Assembly: GCA_031308135.1 (NCBI GenBank) | Contig: JAHLJT010009419.1 | Span: forward strand, 183,536,856-183,600,855 | Reading direction: 5' to 3' | Length of the DNA: 64,000 bases | Source: Acheta domesticus | Lineage: Eukaryota; Arthropoda; Insecta; Orthoptera; Gryllidae | Shown: positions 24,510 through 36,291 of the stretch, in pieces | Layout: every line of letters starts with the position of its first letter | How positions within the stretch are numbered: the stretch's first letter is position 1 | Translations under genes and position numbers: made by a program | Notes under the pieces: generated by a model | What the model was told of the DNA's origin: nothing | What the model saw: the letters and a program-made list of their open reading frames with translations, nothing else | Database searches by the model: none

Positions 24510-25700
24510 AAGATTGGAGTCCCATGTCGCGTTGCCGCAGTGGCTACCGCGTGCTGATTGTTTTACAGTTATTACAGTCTACATCAACTATTAACGTTCA
24601 CTCCACACTACATAAATAGAAAAATACAAAAGAAACTGGCTTCCGTCTACAAAATTAATCTTGTACAAAAATGATATAATGATAACTTGTAATTAACACT
24701 AAACATAAAATGATATTTTCTTGTAATAAATTTAACAACATGAATGATAACTTTCACACTTCTGATCAATTTACAAATCTTTACATTTCTTTTTAATTAT
24801 TCCAGCATTATTATATCAACTATTAATGCGCACTTTACATTATAATAATAGAAAAACACGATATTACGTATTTCACGAGTTTAATTTTGTATAAATAGGC
24901 ATATCTAGTTACATTTAGTTCAAGTTTTATGCAATTTACAAATAGCCTGTACTCGATAAAAAAATTTCGATACGATTTTCATTATCTCAAAACTAGAGAC
25001 AATTTACCAAAACCAATGCCATATTTGGAATCTATGCATTAAACATACCCTAAAATGACTTTAAATTGTTCGACAAGAAAATTAGTGTTGACCAGTGTTA
25101 TCAATTTTTATTACTCTATTCTACAATTTGTATTTTTAATTTATTGATGTATTTCTTTTAAGCAAAAACCAAAAAAAAAAAACTTAATTGAACCCCTCAA
25201 AACTTAATTGAAATTTGTCCAACAACACTGCAATGGATTTGAGAAGCATATTGTTGTTGAAGTACGAGATGGTGGCAGTGATAAGATAAAGGAGTTTTAT
25301 TTAGTAGAGCTTGTGTTTACAAATTAAACTTTTGGAAATTATTTGAAACCTATTTGCTAATCATTATTTTTGTCTGTGTTGCAAGGTATAGAACATTCAT
25401 ATAAATTCACTGAATGAGAGGTCACTAATCTACGCATATGTTAGCGTTCATCAATAATATATTCCATCCATATTATAGTCTTTCAAAATTTAAAGAATAT
25501 AAAACAATTCTGTAGAACGTAGATTATCTGTTTTTTTATCAAATGAGGCTCGCTTTATGGGTAATCATTTTGAGAGTTGAAAATTAAACAAGAGTTTCGA
25601 AAACTTAAGGATTTATTTTATATTTTTACATAATAAACATGTTTCTCGGCTATAAAATGAAGAGTACTTTTTACTTTCCCGCGTATACGTACGTATACAC
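24510..25700. other. AT-rich interval with a diverged short duplication
   Basis: Two related passages, near 24585-24625 (TCAACTATTAACGTTCACTC) and 24818-24860 (TCAACTATTAATGCGCACTT), are each followed by an ATAGAAAAA run, suggesting an old roughly 235-bp duplication. No coding segment is supported. Confidence 0.4.
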
Positions 25701-25714
25701 GGAGTGATATACGT

Positions 25715-27362
25715 AGTATAGGGAAAGTTATGTGATGCTGCGCGAAAAAATGGCCAATTTTCGGCGGAAAAAATTAATTGCCGGGCCGTGAAAACGAATA
25801 AGTGGATAAAACCAGTTGCTAAATTAAGAAAAAAATCCCCTAACACGTGGTGTAGCCAGAAACCCTGTTTTCTAGGTCCTTGATACCGAAAACACAATTG
25901 AAAGGAAAACGTCCGTCTGTCCGTCCGTCCGTCTGTCCGTCCGTCCGTCTGTCCGTCCGTCCGTCCGTCTGTCCGTCCGTCCGTCTGTCTGTCTGTCCGT
26001 CAGTCCGTCCGTCCGTCTCTCCGTCTGTCCGTCTATCCGTCTGTGAACACTGCTAGGGCCTAAACCATACATACGATTTCTTCCAAAATGGATATTCCCT
26101 AGTCGATCTAATTCTAGTCAAAGCTTTGAGATTTTGAAAAAGATTCTTCAAAATTTGGGGGTACTTTATATGAAGCCCCCGGGGATTTTCAAAATTTTCT
26201 CAAAAACGGCTCCAAATTTCTTGTGTGAATAGAGTAAAATACACTTATTAACATGGCATAGGTCCGATTTTCACGGATAACTCTGAATTTTTGAAAATTG
26301 CAAAAGTTTAAAATTTTTACGGCGTCTTTTTGGAACTACAAAATTGAAGATAGAGATTTTTTCTTCAAATACAATTTGTTCTGCATATCGAGTTCTTTCA
26401 TAGAGGTAATGTAAATGTTTCTCAAAATTTTAGTAGTTTTCGTGCAATATTGCGTGCAATATGTGCAACATTAAAAAATTACAAAAACAAGATTTTCTCA
26501 AAAACGGCTCCAAATTTTTTCTTTAAACTTTTGGCAGGGATAGTGGTAAATGTACTCTATCAATGATATAAAAGCCATATTGGTCTATCGGTTGTTTTTT
26601 TCAAAAATTACAAAAATGTAAATTTTTTTCCTTGTCTCTCACGTCGTTAATATTTACATTATCGGCGATTTTTCACATTATAATATTTACGAGTATATAT
26701 GCTTTAAATAATGTCAAGTAAAGTTTCTCGAAAACACAACCGTTTTCTGTGAAAAGTAGCTCAAATTTCGGCATTTTCAGAAATTCTCAAACGCCATTTT
26801 CTCATATATCGCTGCAAACTTTTCTTCAAACTTTTGTAACTGATAGTGCTAATTATACTCTTTAGTATAGCGTAAAGTTTATTTTGATTTATATTTTTGT
26901 TTTTTCAAAAATTACATAATTGTAATTTTTTTGAAAGATCTCTCACATCTTTAATATGCACATTACCAGTAATTTGTAAAGATTCTTATATTTGTGAGTG
27001 TAAGTGCTTCAAATAACTTCAAATAAAGTATTTTGGAAACTCAATCATTTTCTGTGAAAATGAGCTTCAAATTTCGCATTTTTAGTAGCGCTAAAACGCC
27101 ATTTTCTCTTGAACGGCACATAATTTTGAAAAGGAAATTGCCATTTACGTCTAGGTTTTTGTGTTCTTTAATATTCTAAAATTAATATTTTCGTTCTACC
27201 AATAGGAAACCGAAAAATTAAGAAAATGACAAAAAAAATGTACTTTTGGCGGTGATAGATGGTAGCTGGCAAGAAAGAATATGTGGCAATTCCGAATAGC
27301 TAGCGAAGACCAAGAAAATAAAAAAAACTAATACGGGAAAGTCTGTGCCATTCTGTAGCACC
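25715..27362 (+). repeat. Dispersed AT-rich repeat, longest copy (D)
   Basis: This starts GGGAAAGTTATGTGATGCTG. It continues with AACCAGTTGCTAAATTA, a CCGT/CTGT array, TATATGAAGCCCCCGGGGAT and several AAAACGGCTCCAAAT blocks, and ends AAGTCTGTGCCATTCTGTAG. Copies A, B, C and the fragment at 31643-31970 are pieces of the same succession. There is no protein-coding capacity. A CT-rich tract follows at 27363-27410, as a CT-rich tract also precedes copy C. Confidence 0.65.
25907..26045. repeat. (CCGT/CTGT)n tetranucleotide array
   Basis: An almost uninterrupted mixture of GTCC and GTCT tetranucleotides, lying inside the long dispersed repeat. The corresponding GGAC/AGAC units recur in shorter form at about 44618-44695. 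Confidence 0.9.
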
Positions 27363-27649
27363 ACTCCTCTCTCTTCCCTTCTCTCTTTTCCCCTCTCTTT
27401 CTTTTCCCTCGCTTTTTAGTGCCCTCCTTCTGTCTTCGACATCCTCCGCGTCACACGGCAACACCCAGTATCAATGAAGCCTAGGTGGATAGGGAATTAT
27501 ATTTACTGACGTGCCATTTTGTAGAGTTACAACCCAATGAGCAGCATAAAAAGCTTCTCTATGAAAAACACGTTGAGTGCCAACTTTCATTTATTTATTT
27601 ACGTCAAAAACAGTTTAAAACTGTGTGTGACGAGCTATGGGAGAAGTGA

Positions 27650-27735
27650 GATGGTCAGATGGGTCGGTCAGATGTCATCAGATTGGTCGGTCAGATGTCA
27701 GTCAGATGGGTCGGTCATGGAGATGGGTCAGATGG
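27650..27735 (+). repeat. Short tandem repeat of GGTCGGTCAGATG-type units
   Basis: GATGGGTCGGTCAGATGTCA and close variants recur about four times. The flank at 27604-27650 (TTTAAAACTGTGTGTGACGA then GCTATGGGAGAAGTGA) recurs almost exactly at 62231-62272, so the passage belongs to a dispersed repeat. Confidence 0.7.
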
Positions 27736-27739
27736 TGTT

Positions 27740-28334
27740 GGAGTTCATAGATCTGGAACATACTGTAATGATTTCATGTCTGGCATATTCCCCAAAAACA
27801 ATTGTGAAGGAAAGATATTTATTTGACTGTAATTAAGAAAACAACGTGTACGTGAATCGATAGTAACAAGACAGAAGAACAGCGCGCCGCGGAAAGCCAT
27901 ATTTCGACGATTTTGTAAATACATTGGATTAGTAATTTTGAAATAAAATCTGACAGAACAGTTAATTGGAAATTAAATAAATAAACATTGTAGTCTTTGT
28001 TTGAACACGATCGAACGACGGGTTCATTTAAACTTGGAATGTGAAGATTTGGAGAAAAGTCCCAGTGACGTGTCAGATGCAATAACATAAATAGCAAAAT
28101 TTTATGAAGAAACCTTAATTAGGCGACGAGAGACGTTGTAGATCGTCGTTATCTGAATTTAATAAAATTATAGCAGATCTAAAAGACTTATAGCACGTTG
28201 AATTTATGAGTTGAAGAAATATTACATGTTAATAATATCAGAAACAAGTGACGAAGCGGTGTATGATTTCGACGGAGAAATTTAGCATTTTCGACATATT
28301 AAATATCAAAATTATATGTTTTGGCCAAGAAACT
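27740..28334. other. AT-rich interval, nothing recognised
   Basis: No gene, RNA or bounded element could be supported between the short tandem repeat and the hAT-type element. Confidence 0.45.
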
Positions 28335-28342
28335 CTAACATG

Positions 28343-29259
28343 CAGGGCCATCTTAGGCACAGGCAGATGAGGCTCGTGCCTCAGGGCCCCCACAGATAAT
28401 AAAAAATATATAACAAAACTGAACTAGCGTGCGAAACTACGTAAAGTACCATTGACAAATGCTTAGTTTGTTTTTTACTTGGATCTTTTTATGTAAATAT
28501 TGCTTGTATTGTTTTTTAATAATATTTTATTATGTTACTATTGTTAGAGTTATTAGTAAAATATTACTATAGAAAATACAGAGATTAAAGATCTTTCTTA
28601 TATATTATTTCTCAAAGGGCTGTTTGGTCTTTTCAATAAATTGGGTGACATACGAAACCGATCTGTATAAAGAAGCAATGGATTGAAAAATCGTGTTTCG
28701 TTTCACCTGCACATGGGACATTCGTATTGAAAAAGGGCGTTAAAAATACTTAAAAATTAAAAAAAGTAGTAATTCGGGATCTGTAATATCTGATTGCCGC
28801 ACGATCTATCGGAAGAAAATTACACTCGGACGGTGGCGGGAAATGCAATCTCAAGCATTTTTGTTTGTTTCAATTTAGTGTAGGTTGTGTAAGCACGTGA
28901 ACGTGATTTTCTACATTGAATAGAAATCTTGAAATATGAGAGGTTAGTGATCTTAGTGAGGTTAGGTCGTTTATAATGCTGGAATATAAAAAAAGAATTT
29001 AAGCAGAAAACAGTTTGGTTATTTGACTAACCGTGCGATTTAATCGCACGGGTTCTCTCTAGTACTATTTAATTCCGTTTATCTAATTTTTTTACAAATC
29101 CTTCCTTACCTTAAAAAGAGGAATCAAAATGCTTATTAACTGTGTAATATTCAATTTTTAATAACTTATGATCGCCAGAACGTAATTTGTTGAACTAAGA
29201 ATTAGAGGCCCCGAAATATCTGAGTGCCTCGGGTACTTTCAAACCCAAAGACGGCCCTG
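28343..29259. mobile_element. Non-autonomous hAT-type element, 917 bp
   Basis: The left end CAGGGCCATCTTAGGCAC and the reverse complement of the right end, CAGGGCCGTCTTTGGGTT, form terminal inverted repeats. The flanks CTAACATG (28335-28342) and CTAACATT (29260-29267) match at 7 of 8 positions, as expected for a hAT target duplication. The interior is AT-rich with no transposase. Confidence 0.75.
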
Positions 29260-29267
29260 CTAACATT

Positions 29268-30340
29268 GAGCGAAAGCGCTAATAAATAGACGCATAGTCA
29301 TGTCAGAATGACTAATATTGTGCATTTTAGAAAATTTGGGAAAACAACAATGAAAATGCAAGAATGAAATTCGCCGGCATTTTGCTATCACGAGGTGACG
29401 TGGTGAATCGCCATGATTTTGAGAACACTTCCGAGTCAGAGCTTGCGACGGTAACGTCGAATCCACGTTGAATGATTTTTTTTAGATTTTTGCGAATTGG
29501 ACTTAGAACGTTTTTGTTATTAAGCGGTGCAGTGCAATGGACGTACGAACGTATAGTGAACACAGTTATTGACGCAGTGAATAATCAAAGAAAGAAGAAG
29601 TTTTATTTTTTGATTTTGTGCTTCGAAGTTGTGATCGGGCAGTTCTGAACTAAATATTTTTTTATATCGAGAATACTTAAATAAATTAATACAAACTTTG
29701 ACAAGTTCATTGAAGAAATATTGAAAGCTTTAAAGAACAATGCATGCAATTATTGCTAAACAAAGTGATGCAAAATTTTAATCTCGTTTTATTATCAAAT
29801 TTTTAATTACGTACGTACGAGGGAAAATATAATAACATTGTTGGTAAAGAGGAATTCCTGAATAAATAAAAGAAAATAAAAATCAGCTGATTATCATTAT
29901 TTTCATTTGAATGTTATTGTATTTTATGTGATAACGACGTTGCCAAGCATGAGTGTGTTTATTTAATGGTACATTGTTGCATTGTTATTAAGTGAAGGCA
30001 ACAGAGGACGATGGAATTTCTGGTTTAAATGAGTAAATAAACGAAAGGAGAACGAAGTTGAAAGTTCTTTTTTTTTATGACAAAAGATGTTATTATTTTT
30101 AGTAGTAGAAAACCTGTGCATGCTGCAATATCGGACATAGTTTACAGGTATTTCCCGTACGGGACCAGCCACGACCTACAAAAATAACTTCTGTAACCTC
30201 GTAACAGAATAACCGTAGTGATTTGATAGAAAATAAAGAGTTTGTGTTGCGGTGGCATCATAACACGGGGCCACTCGATAAGATAATTCGAGTAAATATT
30301 ATTAATAAAACGGTTACAGTGGCAGTTATAGTAGAGATCA
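29268..30340. other. Gene-free interval, nothing recognised
   Basis: Moderately AT-rich sequence with only short open frames on both strands and no family resemblance. Confidence 0.4.
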
Positions 30341-30369
30341 GAGTAAATAAATACCGGCGTCATAGTAGA

Positions 30370-30505
30370 TGTCACGGTCGTACCGTGTTGTATCCAATGA
30401 TGTATATAAATACCACTAGATGGCTGACTCCGCGCTTTCCTAACAGGCGGAGGTGAGGCCGTACAGGGAGCCATGTTGCACGGCAAAAGCTTGGAATGTC
30501 AAATG
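30370..30505 (+). repeat. Left copy of a diverged inverted pair
   Basis: The segment with ATCCAATGATGTATATAAAT, TAGATGGCTGACTCCGCGC, GGCGGAGGTGAGGCC and TTGCACGGCAAAAGC matches the reverse complement of 31430-31550 block by block. The two copies face each other about 930 bp apart. Confidence 0.6.
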
Positions 30506-31429
30506 CAGCCCATGACAGTTCGGTAAATTTTTACGAGTGTAACACGTATACATTGTATTTATTAACGTGGTTCTGTTCCATCATAAGAAAGTAAAGCAAT
30601 AGGCAACAACAAATTGTCGAAATATATTTTATAATTTACATAAAACTACGAACAGCATTGACAGTGTTACCGGAGACTTGCAAAAATGAGGACTTGTTTT
30701 TTGTGATAACTTACAGGTACAAACTTCTTATACTACTTCAGAAGAGATCAATTTATATGATAATACTGCACGTGACAGTAAATTATTATTACTACGGCAG
30801 CTTTATTATTAAGGATTCTTTCTCTGTTTCAATATTCCGTTTTCAAATAAAAGAATAAGACGTACTTATTGTTCATATGATTAGAAAAACTGTGTTTCAC
30901 TCCAAATATCCCTTTTTTCTCTCTTAATGGTTGTAAATAACTGCTGGATTTGGGAGGTGGCAGATTTAAAATGAAAACACGTAGAGAAATATAGAACATA
31001 TGTACTTTTTATGGGCAGACATTTTTATTTGCATATGAATACAAAACTTTTTGCAGGAACAAACATTCAAATGATACCTTTCACCATTGAAAGAAAATAT
31101 TCCAATAATAAATAATATTTCTTTTAATTTTACGTAACAAGAAATAGAACAAAACATACATTTAGATTATAAATGAATAGATTAAAATACATGTTCAAAA
31201 CATGAACACTTAAGATTAAGATTCCACTACACAATATTGTTGTGAAACCCACCTTATAGGGGTAAAACATGGATAAAACAAAGGCAAAAAATAATTGATT
31301 TCCTGGGCCAATTTTGAAAATAACAATTACATTAAGTAAAGATCAAATTGAAAACAAATAAAAAAATCAAAACAAGAAATGTTTCACTAATCACTCAAGA
31401 GAAAACTCACTACAACACAACGCTTTCGG
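30506..31429. other. AT-rich spacer between the inverted copies
   Basis: No coding capacity or recognised motif. It could be the interior of a non-autonomous element bounded by the inverted copies. Confidence 0.35.
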
Positions 31430-31550
31430 CAATACGAACAAGGTTTTTGCCGTGCAAAATGGCGCCTTGGTTGGCCTCTCCGCCAAGGCGACAGTCATCC
31501 ATCTAGGAGTATATGTGTACATCATTGGTTGTATCGCATACCGCCACACA
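31430..31550 (-). repeat. Right copy of the diverged inverted pair
   Basis: Its reverse complement reads ACCAATGATGTACACATATA, TAGATGGATGACTGTCGCC, TTGGCGGAGAGGCC and TTTTGCACGGCAAAAA, aligning with the copy at 30370-30505. It shares the putative TATA-like and GC-rich blocks. Confidence 0.6.
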
Positions 31551-31642
31551 TAATACAAATAGTATTATTAAGTAATTAAGAAATACGGTTACAATACCAA
31601 AATCCAGTTTACTTTCTCGCTACCGCTTCTGTAGTAGAGAAC

Positions 31643-31970
31643 AAGTTAGGTAATTAATGCTGCGGGAAAAAACGGCGAAGTTTCGGCAGAAACACTCTTG
31701 TTGCCTGGACCGTGTAAAGGGAAAATGGATAAATCCAGTTGCTAAATTTAGGGGGAAAATCCTCTTACACGTGTAGTCAGAAATCATGTTTTGTTGGTCA
31801 TTGACACCGAAATATCGATTGACGGCAATTGAAAACATGGCCTTCTGTTAACAACGCTAGCAACTAAACCTATCAGCTCATTTTTTCAAAAATTTATATT
31901 CCTCTATCGATCTGGCCGAAGTCGCGGTCTCTTGAATTTCAAACCGATATTTTTATTTTTAGGGGTACTG
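31643..31970 (+). repeat. 5' fragment of the dispersed AT-rich repeat, copy E
   Basis: This opens AAGTTAGGTAATTAATGCTG and carries AAATCCAGTTGCTAAATTTA and CCTCTATCGATCTGGCCGA, aligning with copies C and D. It breaks off at TTTTAGGGGTACTGTCATA, before the part found in copies A and B. Confidence 0.6.
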
Positions 31971-32474
31971 TCATAGCCGACTTACAAGCCATGCTGTACA
32001 ACTTGGCAACACTGGAAACGCCGGAAGAAGCTCTCCTACCACGAAGTCTACAAGGAGGAGACTCAACTTCGGTGGTGGGGGTATGTACGAAAAACGTTGG
32101 CAGCAACTTGAAAAATAATACAACAAAAACCAGACCTCCCCTTCGCCTTCAGCGACCTCACGCGGCAATTGAAAGAACTACGAAGGCTTTCAAAACAGCC
32201 GATGGCAGCAAAGCAAAGCGAATCCGCGAGAAGCACGAGGTCGGCTGGAAGCAAAATTTATTTATTTTTTTAACGGTGCGGGCTCTTGACAATAATAATA
32301 TTATACATTATTATTATATAATATAATCGTTGTATAATATAATCATTATATAATATACTTATTATTTTATAATTGTAATAATGTTATATAATTAATCAGA
32401 ATTATTATTATGTAATTAACAATTATTACTTAAACAATGTGCTCCAATTTCGTGGATGTGTGGGAGGAGAATGA
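31971..32474. other. Unassigned interval with AT-rich palindromic tail
   Basis: An open frame at 31991-32326 has no recognised domain. At about 32290-32420 the sequence is a run of ATAATATAAT/ATTATATAAT palindromes. It may be the left flank of the P/THAP relic, but no terminal repeat was found. Confidence 0.35.
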
Positions 32475-34319
32475 GTGGGAAGGAATTATTGGTTCTCGAT
32501 CAAAAGTCTACAGTCCTGCATTAAAAATAGCTGCAATAGTGAAGCCAAAATTGCGATAAATAAAGAAATAGCATATTTTCGAATACCAAATTTAAGTAAT
32601 TTTCTCTTTGAAAACAATGTGAATAAGTATTGTCAATCTCAATCTTTAATACATGAGTAATAATTAAACTTACTGATTGCAGGTAAGTTTTTGTTAAATG
32701 TATATGAAATTTAATTATTTGTTGTCATGTTTCATATTGCAACATTGTTATAAATGCAATGTTTTATTTTTTGAAGTGAACTTGATTTATTTTGTTGGTT
32801 TTATTGAGGAAAAATAAATGAAAAAACTGAAATGAAGTTACTAAAATTCAGTTTTGGAATGTAGGAAACACTACATAATTCTGCAGAAAAAATTCTTTGG
32901 TTTAGGATTCTACAGTGTGAGAGAGATGGCATTCCATTGCTGAAAACATGCGCAAATTCCCAACATCTCAAAAATATATTTATTTTTGTGAGAAACATTT
33001 TGAAGCATCGGATATTGCCCAATCTTTCAATGTGATAATTTCCGGCAAAGTAGATACCTTACTTGCAAAGACAATGAGATTGAAAACTGGTGCAGTTCCT
33101 TCAATTTTCAATGCAAACATTATTTGAGAAAATAGACTTGTTAAATTAGTTTTCCTTTTGAATACTGGGCAATGTAAAAATGAATATTAATATTTTACAG
33201 AATTCTCAAACCAATAATGATACAAATGATATGATTATCTTGAATGGAAATCCATTGCCTTCAAGATCTATTAGTAACTAACAGGGACGTCGGAAGTATG
33301 GGTCAGGGGGGTCTGAGCGACCCCCCAATCGTAGAATTGGAGGGTCGCCGACCCCCTAAAATCAAAATAAATGGCAATAAAATCGCACGTCAAGTATCCG
33401 ACTTTTCTTTTGACTTTTCGTCGTTCGAAAATATGAACGTTCTCAGAAAAACACTTTACCCAAATAGACGATACGCCGCGTCCAATGTCCTATAGTTAAG
33501 AAAGAATAAAAAATTTAATAAAAAAAAGGCACGATATAAAAGTGTTATTTTCTTCATGCTAAATGTGTCATCGGCTCGAACGAAAACTTTGTTGCCATAC
33601 AACAAAATTCTCTGCTGAATATATGACGCCTCATAAAAAATATAGGCATATGGATTTAAGCGTGACTTATAAAGGAAATGTTTGTTTCTTGAGTGTTTGA
33701 AAAACATGTGATGTAAAAACGTCGGGGACAATGGGCCGCCGCGGCGGCGGATGAAAGCGGACAGAAAGGTTCGGAAAAATGACCCAACGCGGGCGGGATT
33801 TCCTTTACCTTTCGACGTCATATTTTTTGGGGCAAATCTTGTCTATTGCAATATGCACTCTTCTTCCGTTTTTTATCCCTTCTCAGGGTGCAAGTTTTTC
33901 CGGTTTTCCGGAGATGTCTGAGAGTAGCATCTTTGTCATAAACAGATCCGTAAGAGTTTTCACCAAAGACGCTTGTTCGGTTTGAGCGCATACTTTTTTG
34001 TTAGTGCAGTTTGTCCAAGTACAGATTTTTATCCAAATTGGTAAGTTGATTTTATCGTTGACAAGCACCAATTTTTCTTTTTTCTGTTACCACATTTAAA
34101 CGACTTATTGAAATTGTAAATTGTGTGTTGCAGTGTAAATATTAATTGTACGTTAATTGTACATAATTTGTACGTCCCAGAAATAATTTACGTTAAATAC
34201 AAATTATGAAACGTGCAAATAGTAACACGAATCAGCTGAGCATCACTACGTTTTTTAAGAAACCTAAGGCAGATTTTGATTCAAATGGTAAGTTGTCTTT
34301 TTATTAATAAAAAAAATTA

Positions 34320-35846
34320 CAATTAAGTGTCCGAATTCTAAAACGACACAGACGCACGAACGATCGAGAAGCCGTTGAAATAATTGTGGGATTTTAGAAA
34401 AAAATAAAGTTACTCCAATTTGAATTTTAATTAGACTGAAATAGGCAGAATAACAAATCTTTTTTCTATTTAACATGTTTTTGTTAGATTAATTAATAAC
34501 TGCACATTTTCACATAATGAGATGCAATAGTTTTTTATATTTAAGTCGATATTTGTCGAGTAATAATGATCGAAGTTACTTGAAAATTCGTTTTAAAAAA
34601 CTATTTGAGTTATAGATGACGATAGGTTTACTATTATTACTAAAAATTATTGTTGTTAATTAATATTAAATATTTAATGGAACCGTGCTCGTAGATGTCG
34701 GTTAGGAGATTAAAATCAAAAAAAGTATCCAGGGAATTTTTAATTTCGAAAACCGTTTAGCGAGAATGTTATTCATTTAGGTGCAGAGAAGTTTTTTACA
34801 AAATTTCAGAACAAAATATTCGTAAGTCTAAAAATTGTGGCAATTTATTTGACACTTGTTTTGGCGCGCTCGGCGACTCTCCACCTATAGTACTACCGCA
34901 CGTATCTTCGGATTTGTTTGTGATCAAACAATTAACTAGGTTATTAATTTATTCATAACATTTTTTATTTCGCTGACAAGTTTGATTGTAAATATAGTTA
35001 TAAACAATAGAAATGGAGAGCAAAGGGACTCGAGAACGAAAACGAAACGAGAATTCGTTTCCAACAGTTCCAACAATGAACATAAATCTGAGGTTGCGTG
35101 CGGTAGTACTAGATGGAGAGTCGCCGAGCGCGCCCAAATAAGTGTCAAATAAGGGTGTACGTCAAAATTCAGAATAGTAAAAAATCAGAATGGTTAAAAA
35201 TAAGAATTACAGATAATCAATTTTATTAATAATATTAAAATAATAATCTAATAATTTAATTAAAGTTTTACGTTCGAATTATTTCTTGTTCATTATCAGC
35301 AATGCTGATTTTTTGACCATTCTGATTTTTGACTCACACCCTCAAATAAAACTTCTCTGCACCTAAATGAACAACTTTCTCGCTAAAAAATTTTCGAAAT
35401 CGAATATTCCCTCGATACTTTTTCGATTTAAATCTCCTAACCGACATCTACGAGCACGGCCCAGTTTAATATTTAATATTAATTAACAACAATAATTTGT
35501 AGTAATAATAGTAAACCTATCGTCATCGGTAACTTAAATAGTTTTTGAAAACAAAAGTTCAAGTACAGTCGATTATTTATTACTCGACAAATATCGAGTT
35601 AAATATAAAAAAACTATTGCATATCATTACGTGAAAATGTGTAGTTAATAATTTTTATTTTAATAACAATACATCTAAAAAAAGATGTTAAAAGAAAAAA
35701 TATGCGTTTTGTTATTCTTCATATTTCTGTCTAATTAAAATTCAAATCGGAGTAATTTTAATTTTTAACTAAACTCCCACAATCTGTTCAACTGCCTGTC
35801 GACCGTTCGTGCGTATGTGTCGTTTTAGAATTCGGACACTCAATTG
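34320..35846. mobile_element. Foldback-type long inverted repeat in the hAT transposase intron
   Basis: Arms at roughly 34320-34915 and 35096-35846 are near-identical reverse complements. The outer ends are CAATTAAGTGTCCGAATTCT and its counterpart ending ACACTCAATTG, and the inner ends meet at AGTACTACCGCACG/GTGCGGTAGTACT. The right arm is longer because a 189-bp MITE interrupts it. The spacer of about 180 bp has no coding capacity. No target duplication was recognised outside the arms. It lies wholly within the intron between 34287 and 36608. Confidence 0.85.
35153..35341. mobile_element. 189-bp MITE with perfect 8-bp target duplication
   Basis: The ends GGGTGTACGTCAAAATTCAG and the reverse complement GGGTGTGAGTCAAAAATCAG form terminal inverted repeats. 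The identical flanks TCAAATAA (35145-35152 and 35342-35349) are an 8-bp duplication, as in hAT elements. The left foldback arm lacks this insert, so it arrived after the foldback formed. Confidence 0.9.
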
Positions 35847-36075
35847 CTTGCTTAAATACCTCATGGATATATGTATATTAAGGTCAATGTAGGTAATTCT
35901 GACAGAAAAAACAATGTTTAACTTATTTTTTAAGAAATCTATTTCTCAATAATATATTATTTAATATTTCAAGCCTACATCGATTCCTTTTCCAAAGCAA
36001 TTTCGAATCGGCACCGTTTTCGTACGTGGTGTCGATATGCTTTTGCAATACATAAAATTTGTGCTTTTGGGTATC

Positions 36076-36291
36076 TACACTCAGAGAATAATGATTAGCT
36101 GGTTCAACTGATAAAACAGTTATATGGACTATTTAACTGACTGATTAGGAGAACTAACTAACTCGTATGTTGAACATTCAAACCAAAAGTTGGTGGTAGT
36201 AATTTTCAGTCGTTTCAATTTTTATTCAGTTGGCAAAACTAAAGAATGTTAATTGTAATGTCAATAACTGTTTTTTCTCACTGTGTATACA
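36076..36291. mobile_element. Possible short MITE in the same intron
   Basis: TACACTCAGAGAATAATGAT at the left and the reverse complement of the right end, TACACAGTGAGAAAAAACAG, are similar inverted ends about 215 bp apart, each close to a TA. Similarity is modest and no target duplication was established. Confidence 0.3.

Noticed and set aside
25872..26072. Minus-strand frame of RTDG repeats as a repetitive protein
   Set aside because: It is a direct translation of a tetranucleotide microsatellite.
31991..32326. 111-codon plus-strand frame as a gene
   Set aside because: No recognised domain and an AT-rich low-complexity end; competing minus-strand frames of similar length cover the same DNA.
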